A stretch of DNA of 64,000 nt, taken from NCBI GenBank assembly GCA_019828595.1, contig JAHQRK010000031.1, positions 682,001 to 746,000 of the forward strand. Direction: 5' to 3'. The notes under the pieces are model-generated. The model was not told the origin of the DNA. It saw only the letters and a program-made list of their open reading frames with translations, and did not search any database. Of this stretch, positions 41,019 to 52,541 are shown one piece after another. Positions within the stretch are counted from its first letter, which is position 1. Every line of letters begins with the position of its first letter. The DNA is from Aphanomyces cochlioides. Lineage: Eukaryota > Oomycota > Saprolegniomycetes > Saprolegniales > Verrucalvaceae. The position numbers and the translations under genes are program-made.

Positions 41019-41920
41019 AGTGCAAATTACCATGTGACGTTTACTGTTCGCGTGGAGCCACTCGTTCCCATGGACCAGCATTCGGCAATGCTCAGCCTAG
41101 CTGATTCGGTGGTCGACAACCCTGAAAGTGGCAAGGTAGAGAGTTCTATCCTTTTGAAGTGAATCGACTCAATTCTTAGCTGAATGCAAGTGGAGATTGG
41201 CACAAGCCTAGGTTTTTCAAGCACGTCGAGTCCAAGTTGATTGCCTCCAAGCAGGATACGAAAGACATTCCTCTCCGCGACTATTTCCACCGTCACTCAC
41301 GGAGCATCTTTTGGGAAATTCAAGACATCATTCCCTTTGGCAACAACATTTTGTTGAGATTTTTGTTTGGCTAGATGGTTCTCCCCAAGTTGTCGTTGCT
41401 CAAGTTGACAGAAAGAGATGCAATCAAGGAATTGTACGACAACCACCACTTCGTCCAGACATGTTGGTCCCCATCACGTCATTGAAAGCGTCGCTCGAAG
41501 TCTTTGACCGCGATGTGAAGATTTATCCGTGGCTCTGTTTATGAAAGCTCTAGGCATGCTCATCGTTGGAATCCGGCAATGATGTTTGTCAATAAATTGG
41601 CGCCTACGGTGTGCCACAAGTGTCGAGCTTTCATCCAGTGCACAAGGCACGCCGTGTGGAAAAAGTCGTGCGTGAACAAAATGGTTACGACATATTTGTG
41701 TCGATCTATTCGAAGTTGACTTGTTTCCTGTAGCTTTCAGATGCTTCACGCCGATTCGAACCTGATGGAAAAAGAATTTGAAAGCATGTTTGACCATACA
41801 TAGTACAACGAAATGCGCAAGATGTACGGATGCGATGGCGCATTTCCTCGCGTGTTTGGCAAGGTCCCGGGATAATTTGACGCACTTCTGTCTTGTCAAA
41901 CCTTTGGCATGTATATTGAA
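41019..41920 (+). pseudogene. DHCR24-like pseudogene, version beta, copy 2
   Basis: Plus-strand counterpart of 23810-24712. It carries the same one-base loss before MLVP and lacks the bases after KVPG that other copies keep, ending in DLAKHARK. EFESMFDHT and MRKMYGCDGAFPRVFGK are clear. Confidence 0.8.
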
Positions 41921-41991
41921 CGCTTATGATTTCTTTTTTTATTCGATGGACATGGTTTCGCCAAGGCCATGTCCATGATGACTCAACCGAG

Positions 41992-42087
41992 CTGAATGAA
42001 ATAGCCACTATGGTCGTGGTGATTACTATTACGGCGGCTCCTAAGCGCATAGAGCATTGCGAATTTTCGTTGAAACAATTCCCTTGA
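41992..42087 (-). pseudogene. GH81 relic
   Basis: Fourth copy, in inverse orientation. Confidence 0.55.
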
Positions 42088-42238
42088 AGAAATTCATTCA
42101 ACTCACACTTTAGTACTCGTATATCTTCGACGTAATATTGAAATCCCCCTCGAAATGTGAAGTTGACGAAGCCATGCGAGAAGTTTAACTCTCAGTGGAA
42201 TACTACAAATAAACATGAAGCAGCATAAAAATTTGAAC

Positions 42239-43949
42239 TTATTTCTTGTCCAACTTTGTCAGCAACTGATGGATCCACCACTCGTCGTGCTCAATCCGAA
42301 GAGGCTTGTTAGTCTGAGCCTCTGGCGGCCACGTAATGTCGGGATTCATGAATGGCGGGTAACAAGTGTCCTTTCCAGACCAGTCGAAATCAATCAACAC
42401 CACACGATCCTTGGCGTAGTCCCATAAGATGTTGGCGTCACGAAGATCCCCATGAACAAGCTTGGCAGCTGCCAGTCGATTTTTCATCTCCAGCACCTGC
42501 CGACGAATGACTGTTGCATCGACTTTTGCATCGGTCAAAGCTTTCGAAATCGGTTTGAGCTTAAGTTTCTCCATCCCAACGAAAATCCACTTGCTAGGAA
42601 GGACTTCAAAGTCTAACAATCTTGGAGCAAATTCGTGACCTGCACAATACTCGTGGACTTCCCTTCCATATTGCTTTGCAAACTTGACAACAACTTCAAC
42701 GTCATGGCCAGATTGGACAACCATGGCAGAAAACACATAACGTTCCAACTGTTTGCAGTACCGGATGTTGACCTTCTCGCCGCCAATCACAGCTGAATCA
42801 TGGTACGGAAATCTACTTCGATTTAAATCACGCGAAGCGACATATTGGGAACTGGTCAGGTCTCGCAACGCAGCTTTCAAAGACGCACATACACGGACTC
42901 CCGTCGTCATCAGTCCAACATTGTCGAAGAAAAGCAACGGAACACTCGTCACAAGAGGTTCGCACAGAGCATACTCATCAGTAACGTTGACAATACCAAA
43001 TACGCTCAGAAGCGGACCACAAATGTCCAACAAATAGCATGGCAAGACACGATCAACCGGCATGGGCAAATGCTTGACGTAATACGCGATATTTTGCATC
43101 GTCGGGTCGCCACCTCCATCTCCTTTTTGAACTTTGACTTCCAAGTTCAGCAATAACCTGTTGTCAAAAATAAAGGATCCGTCTGAAGTAGAATTGTCGA
43201 CTTGGGCTGCAACCATGCTTGCACCACGAGGGCAATCAGAAAGCAAATAGCGTCCTAGTGTATTCAGTGCCGCCTTTGTAAGTGTTTCTTCTTTATCATG
43301 CACACCGGATACGGCATCGCAAAACTCGACGAAAAATCACAATCTGGCTTGCCAAAATGAATAGTTTTGCAATTGCTTTCAAATTTTGCAAAGGTTTCAT
43401 GAAGCAGCACAAGTGGAATGAGAGATCTCTTGTCGGAAGTTGGAAGACGATGGCATTCAATAACTCCATCAAACTCTTTGAGCCGAAAAATCCAACTATT
43501 GGGTCCTTGACGCTTCGCAAATGAAGCTGGAGCTGATAATATATTCGCAAAGTCCTCGAGTTTTCGCTTCTTGCTCGGCTGATGATCTGAAGGAACTGCA
43601 ACACGTTCAGGTACGACCACCAAGATATGAAGTTGGTCTTGACCAGGGGGGACGTCAATGCCTTAGCAAGTGTAGAAAACGGATTCATTTTGTTTGCTTT
43701 GACCAAGTATTCCTGTACTTCATCGGGTGTCTCGCCCTCCATCAACCGTTCAACAAGCGGACTCGTCGATTCTAACCACGCATTATCCTTCAACGCCAAG
43801 TAGAGCTGTAATTCTTTCGCGTCACATCTCAAAGAGTTTGAATTTTCTTCCTTGATCTTTTTCTTGAGACCTGCCACAGTCGCATTTGTAGCAACGTCCA
43901 CAGAGAAAGGTGTTCCCTCCCCGACGACAAGACAGAACAAAGTCGGCAT
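42239..43949 (-). pseudogene. Kinase-type CRN, split, copy 4
   Basis: The G-run here is G6 (43646-43651), so the header runs into a third frame (217 codons, 43296-43949, ending RVLRCRIRCA) that reads the hinge segment as nonsense. The kinase-like ORF 42239-43303 is unchanged (354 residues). Confidence 0.7.
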
Positions 43950-44001
43950 ATTTGGAAATGAACATCAGTTGGAATCTCACTTTGAAATTCGTTTACCATG
44001 G

Positions 44002-44364
44002 CAATTCTTCCATTGACTGTCGTGTCACACTAATTATGCAAATTTCATACTATATATTAATTTTAACATTAATTTAAATAATGGCCCCCACTGTTGGAAA
44101 TTCCCCAATAGGGGCCAAAAAGCCCCACTTTTGTGAAAGCCCCCACTTTTGACATAATAGTCCCACTTTTGGTAAAATCAATAAAATAGTCCCCACTTTT
44201 GGCAAAAGTCCCTGGAAATATTGTTCATATAAGTTTTTACAGTATTCTGTTGTGCAGGTTTATTAAATTTCAAAGTGAGATTCCAACTGATGTTCATTTC
44301 CAAATATGCCGACTTTGTTCTGTCTTGTCGTCGGGGAGGGAACACCTTTCTCTGTGGACGTTGC
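44002..44364. mobile_element. Spacer of palindrome 2 / unit junction
   Basis: Inverse of 21367-21723, with the CCAAAAGTGGG-type repeats at about 44085-44215, then a CRN 5' region and the first of two CRN starts (44306). This is where unit 1 meets unit 2. Confidence 0.5.
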
Positions 44365-44536
44365 CATGGTAAACGAATTTCAAAGTGAGATTCCAACTGA
44401 TGTTCATTTCCAAATATGCCGACTTTGTTCTGTCTTGTCGTCGGGGAGGGAACACCTTTCTCTGTGGACGTTGCTACAAATGCGACTGTGGCAGGTCTCA
44501 AGAAAAAGATCAAGGAAGAAAATTCAAACTCTTTGA
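44306..44536 (+). repeat. Duplicated CRN start upstream of 44416 (upstream ORF)
   Basis: The header start and 5' region occur twice, 110 bases apart. Translation from the first ATG (44306) enters the second copy out of frame and ends after 76 codons, overlapping the main start at 44416. If transcribed from the distal Inr it would act as an overlapping upstream ORF. Confidence 0.75.
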
Positions 44537-46133
44537 GATGTGACGCGAAAGAATTACAGCTCTACTTGGCGTTGAAGGATAATGCATGGTTAGAATCGAC
44601 GAGTCCGCTTGTTGAACGGTTGATGGAGGGCGAGACACCCGATGAAATACAGGAATACTTGGTCAAAGCAAACAAAATGAATCCGTTTTCTACACTTGCT
44701 AAGGCATTGACGTCCCCCCCTGGTCAAGACCAACTTCATATCTTGGTGGTCGTACCTGAACGTGTTGCAGTTCCTTCAGATCATCAGCCGAGCAAGAAGC
44801 GAAAACTCGAGGACTTTGCGAATATATTATCAGCTCCAGCTTCATTTGCGAAGCGTCAAGGACCCAATAGTTGGATTTTTCGGCTCAAAGAGTTTGATGG
44901 AGTTATTGAATGCCATCGTCTTCCAACTTCCGACAAGAGATCTCTCATTCCACTTGTGCTGCTTCATGAAACCTTTGCAAAATTTGAAAGCAATTGCAAA
45001 ACTATTCATTTTGGCAAGCCAGATTGTGATTTTTCGTCGAGTTTTGCGATGCCGTATCCGGTGTGCATGATAAAGAAGAAACACTTACAAAGGCGGCACT
45101 GAATACACTAGGACGCTATTTGCTTTCTGATTGCCCTCGTGGTGCAAGCATGGTTGCAGCCCAAGTCGACAATTCTACTTCAGACGGATCCTTTATTTTT
45201 GACAACAGGTCATTGCTGAACTTGGAAGTCAAAGTTCAAAAAGGAGATGGAGGTGGCGACCCGACGATGCAAAATATCGCGTATTACGTCAAGCATTTGC
45301 CCATGCCGGTTGATCGTGTCTTGCCATGCTATTTGTTGGACATTTGTGGTCCGCTTCTGAGCGTATTTGGTATTGTCAACGTTACTGATGAGTATGCTCT
45401 GTGCGAACCTCTTGTGACGAGTGTTCCGTTGCTTTTCTTCGACAATGTTGGACTGATGACGACGGGAGTCCGTGTATGTGCGTCTTTGAAAGCTGCGTTG
45501 CGAGACCTGACCAGTTCCCAATATGTCGCTTCGCGTGATTTAAATCGAAGTAGATTTCCGTACCATGATTCAGCTGTGATTGGCGGCGAGAAGGTCAACA
45601 TCCGGTACTGCAAACAGTTGGAACGTTATGTGTTTTCTGCCATGGTTGTCCAATCTGGCCATGACGTTGAAGTTGTTGTCAAGTTTGCAAAGCAATATGG
45701 AAGGGAAGTCCACGAGTATTGTGCAGGTCACGAATTTGCTCCAAGATTGTTAGACTTTGAAGTCCTTCCTAGCAAGTGGATTTTCGTTGGGATGGAGAAA
45801 CTTAAGCTCAAACCGATTTCGAAAGCTTTGACCGATGCAAAAGTCGATGCAACAGTCATTCGTCGGCAGGTGCTGGAGATGAAAAATCGACTGGCAGCTG
45901 CCAAGCTTGTTCATGGGGATCTTCGTGACGCCAACATCTTATGGGACTACGCCAAGGATCGTGTGGTGTTGATTGATTTCGACTGGTCTGGAAAGGAGGG
46001 TGACACTTGTTACCCGCCATTCATGAATCCCGACATTACGTGGCCGCCAGAGGCTCAGACTAACAAGCCTCTTCGGATTGAGCACGACGAGTGGTGGATC
46101 CATCAGTTGCTGACAAAGTTGGACAAGAAATAA
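44416..46133 (+). pseudogene. Kinase-type CRN, copy 5: header-hinge open, kinase in another frame
   Basis: The only kinase-family copy with C7 (44714-44720): header, hinge and PSKKRKLED region are one 228-codon frame (44416-45102). The T5 run still puts the kinase-like ORF (45063-46133, 356 residues) in another frame, with a 40-base overlap. The kinase ORF has two extra residues (SGKEGDTC against SGKDTC) right after the IDFD motif, and Ser for Leu in DNRSLL. Confidence 0.7.
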
Positions 46134-46284
46134 GTTCAAATTTTTATGCTGCTTCATGTTTATTTGTAGTATTCCACTGAGAGTTAAACTTCTCGCATGG
46201 CTTCGTCAACTTCACATTTCGAGGGGGATTTCAATATTACGTCGAAGATATACGAGTACTAAAGTGTGAGTTGAATGAATTTCT

Positions 46285-46380
46285 TCAAGGGAATTGTTTC
46301 AACGAAAATTCGCAATGCTCTATGCGCTTAGGAGCCGCCGTAATAGTAATCACCACGACCATAGTGGCTATTTCATTCAG
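46285..46380 (+). pseudogene. GH81 relic
   Basis: Fifth copy; same borders as 23643-23738. Confidence 0.55.
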
Positions 46381-46451
46381 CTCGGTTGAGTCATCATGGA
46401 CATGGCCTTGGCGAAACCATGTCCATCGAATAAAAAAAGAAATCATAAGCG

Positions 46452-47366
46452 TTCAATATACATGCCAAAGGTTTGACAAGACAGAAGTGCGTCAAATTGT
46501 TCTCGCTCCGAGCGTGAGACCTTGCCAAACACGCGAGGAAATGCGCCATCGCATCCGTACATCTTGCGCATTTCGTTGTACTATGTATGGTCAAACATGC
46601 TTTCAAATTCTTTTTCCATCAGGTTCGAATCGGCGTGAAGCATCTGAAAGCTACAGGAAACAAGTCAACTTCGAATAGATCGACACAAATATGTCGTAAC
46701 CATTTTGTTCACGCACGACTTTTTCCACACGGCGTGCCTTGTGCACTGGATGAAAGCTCGACACTTGTGGCACACCGTAGGCGCCAATTTATTGACAAAC
46801 ATCATTGCCGGATTCCAACGATGAGCATGCCTGGAGCTTTCATAAACAGAGCCACGGATAAATCTTCACATCGCGGTCAAAGACTTCGAGCGACGCTTTC
46901 AATGACGTGATGGGGACCAACATGTCTTGGACGAAGTGGTGGTTGTCGTACAATTCCTTGATTGCATCTCTTTCTGTCAACTTGAGCAACGACAACTTGG
47001 GGAGAACCATCTAGCCAAACAAAAATCTCAACAAAATGTTGTTGCCAAAGGGAATGATGTCTTGAATTTCCCAAAAGATGCTCCGTGAGTGACGGTGGAA
47101 ATAGTCGCGGAGAGGAATGTCTTTCGTATCCTGCTTGGAGGCAATCAACTTGGACTCGACGTGCTTGAAAAACCTAGGCTTGTGCCAATCTCCACTTGCA
47201 TTCAGCTAAGAATTGAGTCGATTCACTTCAAAAGGATAGAACTCTCTACCTTGCCACTTTCAGGGTTGTCGACCACCGAATCAGCTAGGCTGAGCATTGC
47301 CGAATGCTGGCCCATGGGAACGAGTGGCTCCACGCGAACAGTAAACGTCACATGGTAATTTGCACT
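46452..47366 (-). pseudogene. DHCR24-like pseudogene, version beta, copy 3 (least decayed)
   Basis: Unlike the other beta copies, it keeps GTCCAAGACATG (about 46920), so the exon stays open through HHFVQDMLVPITSLKASL and DVKIYPWLCL. It also keeps about 12 bases near 46500 (CTCGCTCCGAGCGTGAG) that match the C-terminal tail at 12860. Later stops remain, so it is still a pseudogene. Confidence 0.8.
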
Positions 47367-47724
47367 TCATTCTTTTTGAAACAAAAGCACCCGAGCCGTC
47401 GTATTTACTCCAAAATATCCATCATATTGATGCTAATTTTTGGACAATGTCGTCTTGTATTCACCACGGGGGTACGAGATATTTTGCCAGCCAGGGCGAG
47501 CCATACACAACGGGGATTTCCTTCCATCGTTATTCCATCCAACAATCTACCATGACAAGCGTAATAAGCATCGATGGGTCGCCTTCTCGAGCGCGATACG
47601 AGGTTTTAAACTTGCTCAACACGTTCCTTGCGCTTGTTCAGAGCTGAATTGAAGGTCCAACAAGAAAACAATCAATGAATTATCAGCAGAAACCCAGCTA
47701 TAAATGATTAGTTACAGTAGACGA
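47367..47724 (+). pseudogene. Relic of unknown gene (copy of 24713-25070)
   Basis: Same block; recognisable coding segment at 47440-47652. Confidence 0.35.
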
Positions 47725-48801
47725 TCATATTTGGTCACAATTTGCTATGCTTTGGCGAAATATGGTCATTTTGTCCTCTAAGGAAAATCCCTCTGACCAG
47801 AAATCGTCGAAGTTATACGATGGGTCAATATCTTGCTTCTTCAACGCCTTTGCATAGGCCAATCTTGCCTGCAAGTTTAAACACCGTTTGAAAGGACGGC
47901 CGGGAGATCTGAATTTCAGTGCTTTGCCATCCAAATGACCAAATGTTGTTTTGATGTCAAATTTGCAAGGTCTTTTGGCTCTTGAAATAGCGTTCATCAG
48001 CACTTGCTTTTGTTTGGAATTGCGCATGGCATCCACGAGACGTGTGTTTCGAATGGATTGGTCAAACAGCTTGAGATAAAAGCAGTCGTTGCGATGGTTG
48101 TAAATAAAACTGATTTGGAAATGGTCGAAAGCATATTCCAATGGTTGGAACAACAACAACCCATTTCGTTCATCATCGATATCCGATATTTGCATCATGG
48201 GGAACGCCAGATATTCGTTACTTCGTCGGAACAAATGCGCAGCTGTCACCAGTGATGCAGGAAACGAGATATCGAGTAGGATACATCGGATCCATGTCTC
48301 CTTTCGACGATGACAGTCATAATACAAGCATAAATTGGCTTTGAAGTTTGGACTCCGGTCAGACATGGTAGTAGGACAATCCGTCAGAGCGTGGGGGAGA
48401 ACTAAATTGAGAAGTTCAAGGCCAACACGCAAATTCGCAGCGCTGAATAGGCCTTCTTCTGGGACCACCACCAAGATATGAAGTTGGTCTTGACCAGGGG
48501 GGGACGTCAATGCCTTAGCAAGTGTAGAAAACGGATTCATTTTGTTTGCTTCGACCAAGTATTCCTGTATTTCATCGGGTGTCTCGCCCTTCATCAACCG
48601 TTCAACAAGCGGACTCGTCGATTCTAACCATGCATTATCCTTCACCGCCAAATAAAGCTGTATCATATTGGCGTCGCAATGGATTGTATGTGACTTTTCT
48701 TCCTTGATCTTTTTCTTGAGATCGCCCACAGTCTCATTAGCAGCAATGTGCACAGGGAAAGGTGTTCTCTCCCCGACGACAAGACAGAACAAAGTCAGCA
48801 T
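47725..48801 (-). CDS. Crinkler effector with HNH-like nuclease, copy 3
   Basis: 358 residues, protein-identical to 25071-26147 as far as I can read. G7 at 48497-48503: open. Standard 5' region and R upstream. Confidence 0.8.
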   Translation of the reverse strand: MLTLFCLVVGERTPFPVHIAANETVGDLKKKIKEEKSHTIHCDANMIQLYLAVKDNAWLESTSPLVERLMKGETPDEIQEYLVEANKMNPFSTLAKALTSPPGQDQLHILVVVPEEGLFSAANLRVGLELLNLVLPHALTDCPTTMSDRSPNFKANLCLYYDCHRRKETWIRCILLDISFPASLVTAAHLFRRSNEYLAFPMMQISDIDDERNGLLLFQPLEYAFDHFQISFIYNHRNDCFYLKLFDQSIRNTRLVDAMRNSKQKQVLMNAISRAKRPCKFDIKTTFGHLDGKALKFRSPGRPFKRCLNLQARLAYAKALKKQDIDPSYNFDDFWSEGFSLEDKMTIFRQSIANCDQI

Positions 48802-49504
48802 ATTTGGAAATGAACATCAGTTGGAAACTCACTTTGAAATTTAGTAAACCTGCACAACAGAATACTGTAAAAACTTATACGAACAATATCTCCAGGTTCC
48901 TCAGACCTTTGAAACAAACAGTGAGCACGCGATTTATTAACAGTCGTCGAAGGCATCGAGGGTATATGTGCTTGTAACTTTCGAACCCGATGACAGTTTT
49001 CCATGAAAATTTTTGTGTGTTTTGAACTTTGTCAGAGGAATATAAATTCAAAAGAAACGAACTTCTTAAAGCCGATATTCTGTGAGATATGTTACAAAGA
49101 AGGGGTGAAACATAGCAAAATAATGCTTTGATAAAAATGACCTTTTAAATTTGATAAATGTTTTGGTCATTGGTTTGATTTATTTTTGATAATGAACCTC
49201 TCACATCGAATATATAGAATAATCACTATACCCTCAGAAGCTTGAACCGGATAGACTACGAAACTTGATACAGTCATACCTATGTTATTAACATGTAAGC
49301 AGCTTTAACCGGATAGATGACGAAACTTGATATCACCTTCAATCATGAACCGGTTGATCAGGCGAAATTTCTTTGAAACCACTACACCCCCTGGAGCTGC
49401 AGCGTGCGCCAGAAGCATGAACTAAATCTCATCTTGCAACTGAACTTGCCTCCAACGAATTGACGAAGTCGAAGCAACTGTGGGAGCCTTTGGTATATGA
49501 TTAA
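48802..49504 (-). repeat. R repeat, copy in unit 2 (M)
   Basis: As 26148-26850, with one extra G near 49104. The inverted partial R follows at 49523-49663. Confidence 0.85.
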
Positions 49505-49663
49505 GGTTCAAAGAATTGAACGACCTTCTTTGTAACATATCTCACAGAATATCGGCTTTAAGAAGTTAGTTTCTTTTGAATTTATATTCCTCTGACAAAG
49601 TTCGAAACACACAAAAAATTTCATGGAAAACTGTCATCTGGTTCGAAAGTTACAAGCACATAT

Positions 49664-50885
49664 GAGGACCCGGAAAACAAAAAGCAGCTTATCAACCATC
49701 GTGCAACGTTTGAGTTAGATACTGCATTGGAATCAGGAGTGTTTCAGCTTCATTTTGACACCTTCAGCGCCCGTGAATGTCATCGCAGTCCAAAGTTATG
49801 GTGGCTCGACCGCGGCTGGCACTGATTTTTCGTCCAAAATCGCGTTTTCAGATTTTTATACCAAAATATAGAGTTTTTTACGCTGAATCGTTTACTACTG
49901 TGCTTTTCCTCAATTTCTTAGTGCAATGCTTAGTAAAATCAAGATGAAGCTTTGTGCTAATGTTTTCAACAACAGTTGAAAACAAATGCTTGTCATTAAG
50001 GTTGATTTTGATTTCCGTGGTGTCATTAAGACGGATTTTGATTTACAGCATGGCAATAAGACATTTTTTGATTTACTGTGTGACCAATAAGGCTGATTTT
50101 GATTTCCAGAGGCTGAGCTATGATTGATCAAGTCACAACATAAACACTTCTGCCTCTTCCTGCTCATCGACAAGTTGACGTTTGCACACCGTTTTTTCGT
50201 TCACGAACTCGCAATGTCAAAGGTACGTATTCACCAATACTGCCAGAGAATTCAACGAACCATTCCACTAAAAGAGGCACGTCAATGACAGAGCTGTTTG
50301 AGTTGCCAACATTTCGATGAATTGGAGCCAACAAGGAACCTTCTTGGATGTGGGATCTCACAGCAGTTAGTTTTGTAGTTGAAATAGCAAACAACTCCAG
50401 GAACGCCATTCTACACACAATGCCGACAAACGGAACAGCATAGACATGACTTGATCGAATTCCTTTCCCTCTTTTTCGCTTCCCTTCGATTTCTGCGTCG
50501 ATCGTAGGGCATAAAGCAAGTGCAGTGTGTAAGCAGGCATTGAACTGAGGCTTGTCAAAAGACTCTATTGAGGCTAAGAACTTCATAATATCGCCCTCAT
50601 TCCCAAGCATATAGTTTTGAGAACAGCATGGCGTTGTTGAGAGAGCCGCTGCTCTTGCAGGAACCCTTTCCATGGTCACGTTTTGCGATTCTGTCGCGGT
50701 AGCGTCGACTTGCGTTGGGTGGTCCAAGTCCATTCTTACAAGTCAAGGGTGTTTTTTACAGAAAGTATTGTTTTCGTTTTTCTCCAAAGTATTGAGACGA
50801 CAAAAGAAAGAATCCATTGTCTTTGAACTTGATTTTCTCAAAAAGTGAAAATGGTAAGGAAGACACTTTTGTATTCCGGGTCCTC
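49664..50885. mobile_element. 1222-bp DNA transposon, unit-2 copy
   Basis: Same ends, ATAT duplication and minisatellite as 27009-28230. Confidence 0.85.
50164..50733 (-). CDS. Transposon-encoded protein, unrecognised, unit-2 copy
   Basis: 189 residues, open; differs from 27509-28078 at two positions. Confidence 0.5.
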   Translation of the reverse strand: MDLDHPTQVDATATESQNVTMERVPARAAALSTTPCCSQNYMLGNEGDIMKFLASIESFDKPQFNACLHTALALCPTIDAEIEGKRKRGKGIRSSHVYAVPFVGIVCRMAFLELFAISTTKLTAVRSHIQEGSLLAPIHRNVGNSNSSVIDVPLLVEWFVEFSGSIGEYVPLTLRVRERKNGVQTSTCR

Positions 50886-51069
50886 ATATACCCTCGATGC
50901 CTTCGACGACTGTTAATAAATCGCATGCTCACTGTTTGTTTCAAAGGTCTGAGGAACCTGGGAGATGCGGGAAAGCGCATGCCAGCTCATTACCTTGACT
51001 TCAACCATCGAGATAGCATTTTCAAGATAAGAACTGAAGCATCTCAAAAATAAGACTAGTTTTTATCAT

Positions 51070-51903
51070 TTAAAATGTAAACTCAGAAATAAGCTCAGAG
51101 TTGTGAGTTCCTGTTTCTGCCACAAGTTCGACAACCATCTTTGGAGCCGCGCCTTCAAAGTTAGTCACTTTCATGCACTCCTTTTGCACACGAACAATAA
51201 ACGGTAGTTGAATCGCAACCTCAGTGATGGGAGGAGCGCCATTCTTACCGCAAACATTTTCGTACGCTTTTTGCAGCCCAGCAACTTTGGCAAATGTACG
51301 GTGGCTCGGGGTCGCCATTTCTTTTTCAAACAATAATTGAGATTTGCATGTGTTGGGTGTCCATTCCCATCGCACGCGCAAGATTGACAAATCGTTCGCA
51401 TCAATTTCGCAAGTTCCTCTTGCGCCGGTTGGAATCAACAACACAACAATTGCGTTGTTTTCACGTTTTACGTAGTCGTAAAACTCGCCAACCAAGCATT
51501 CGGGCCTCGAAACATTGACCATATCGCGACTTGACACTTCATGTTTTTCGACTTCTTTGTCCGAGCCAATGCTCTTTCCATTGACAAAAGGAATACATTC
51601 ATCTTGTTCCATTACAACATTAGCCTTTCGTTTTCCTATGGTAGAAGCTGACAACTTTGTAAGGAAAAATATGGTACCTGATCGACCAAAAGAGCCGAAT
51701 TTCATTTTTGCGGTGGAGTCGAAGTGCTTCTGAAAGGCAGCAAAGTTGTAATCGTGAAAGAGGGGACTGAGATTGTACGCCTCGGAAGCCTTTGTGCGTG
51801 AAGTGATAGTATGATCGTCGAAGAGTGATTCGAGATGGAGTTGTGCCTCGGAGCCTTTGGTCCACCGTGGAGCCATGCTATTCAAAATTTTGTGAACAAG
51901 CAT
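51070..51903 (-). CDS. Second transposon protein, intact copy (277 aa)
   Basis: Open over 277 residues, with MAPRWTKGSEAQLHLESLF near the start and PFIVRVQKECMKVTNF near the end. No domain is recognised with certainty. By position it is the accessory (Myb/SANT-like in known Harbingers) protein of the element. It has one A more than the unit-1 copy, which is frameshifted. Confidence 0.55.
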   Translation of the reverse strand: MLVHKILNSMAPRWTKGSEAQLHLESLFDDHTITSRTKASEAYNLSPLFHDYNFAAFQKHFDSTAKMKFGSFGRSGTIFFLTKLSASTIGKRKANVVMEQDECIPFVNGKSIGSDKEVEKHEVSSRDMVNVSRPECLVGEFYDYVKRENNAIVVLLIPTGARGTCEIDANDLSILRVRWEWTPNTCKSQLLFEKEMATPSHRTFAKVAGLQKAYENVCGKNGAPPITEVAIQLPFIVRVQKECMKVTNFEGAAPKMVVELVAETGTHNSELISEFTF

Positions 51904-52541
51904 CTAAAAATCCCATTTAAGTACAAATATCTGAAAAGTTCTTGAGGAATTACTCTAGATATTTTAAGAAATTTTAAGATGTTCAAAATGGTCAAAATAG
52001 GTTTTATATAAGTACACTGTGTTTAACCTAAATATGATCATGTTTGAGGGTCAATTTCTTCGTCTTGTAGATAATTTCTGCTGTTCGCTTTATGGTCTGA
52101 GGATTCTAGAGAGAGCTGCGGTCATTAGAGCCCCATATGGAGAATTTAGCATGCATAAACAACATAATAGAGGCATTCAAAATCACGAAAATTCGGCATT
52201 TTTCCAAAAATATCGAATTTCGATTAAGAATATCTCTTAATGCATTGTCTATAAATCTGCGCTGTTGATTGATTCTTAAAGATATAATTCAGTAGATAAA
52301 ATTCAACCCCGGATGGTCTCCTACAGATGATCCTTCTATGAGAAAAGTGGCTTCAAAGTTTGATTGACGTCAAACTTACGATAAACCTTGATGTTCTGAA
52401 ATGTCTGAAAATGTCTGGAACTATCTTAAGAAAACTCTCGGGGCTAAATATCGCACTTAAAAGGGAAGATTCTCGCGCGTTTTCATGATCGATGTCTGAT
52501 ATTCAATTCCAAATTTTGATGCCGAGGCCTGAAGCACTCAT

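Larger units (their letters stand above)
38881..44001. repeat. Left arm of palindrome 2 (M inverted)
   Basis: Inverted copy of 44365-49505 (centre near 44183); also the inverse of 21724-26850. Outside 38881/49505 the sequences differ completely. Confidence 0.9.
21724..44361. repeat. Tandem unit 1 (about 22.64 kb)
   Basis: Every feature in this stretch recurs in the same order and orientation 22,637 to 22,655 bases downstream, to the end of the window. The offset grows at two small indels (6 and about 12 bases, near 45.99 and 46.5 kb). The unit has the form M (21724-26850), N (26851-38880), M inverted (38881-44001), spacer. Confidence 0.9.
44365..49505. repeat. Right arm of palindrome 2 (M direct)
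   Basis: Mirror of 38881-44001 and direct copy of 21724-26850. Confidence 0.9.
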
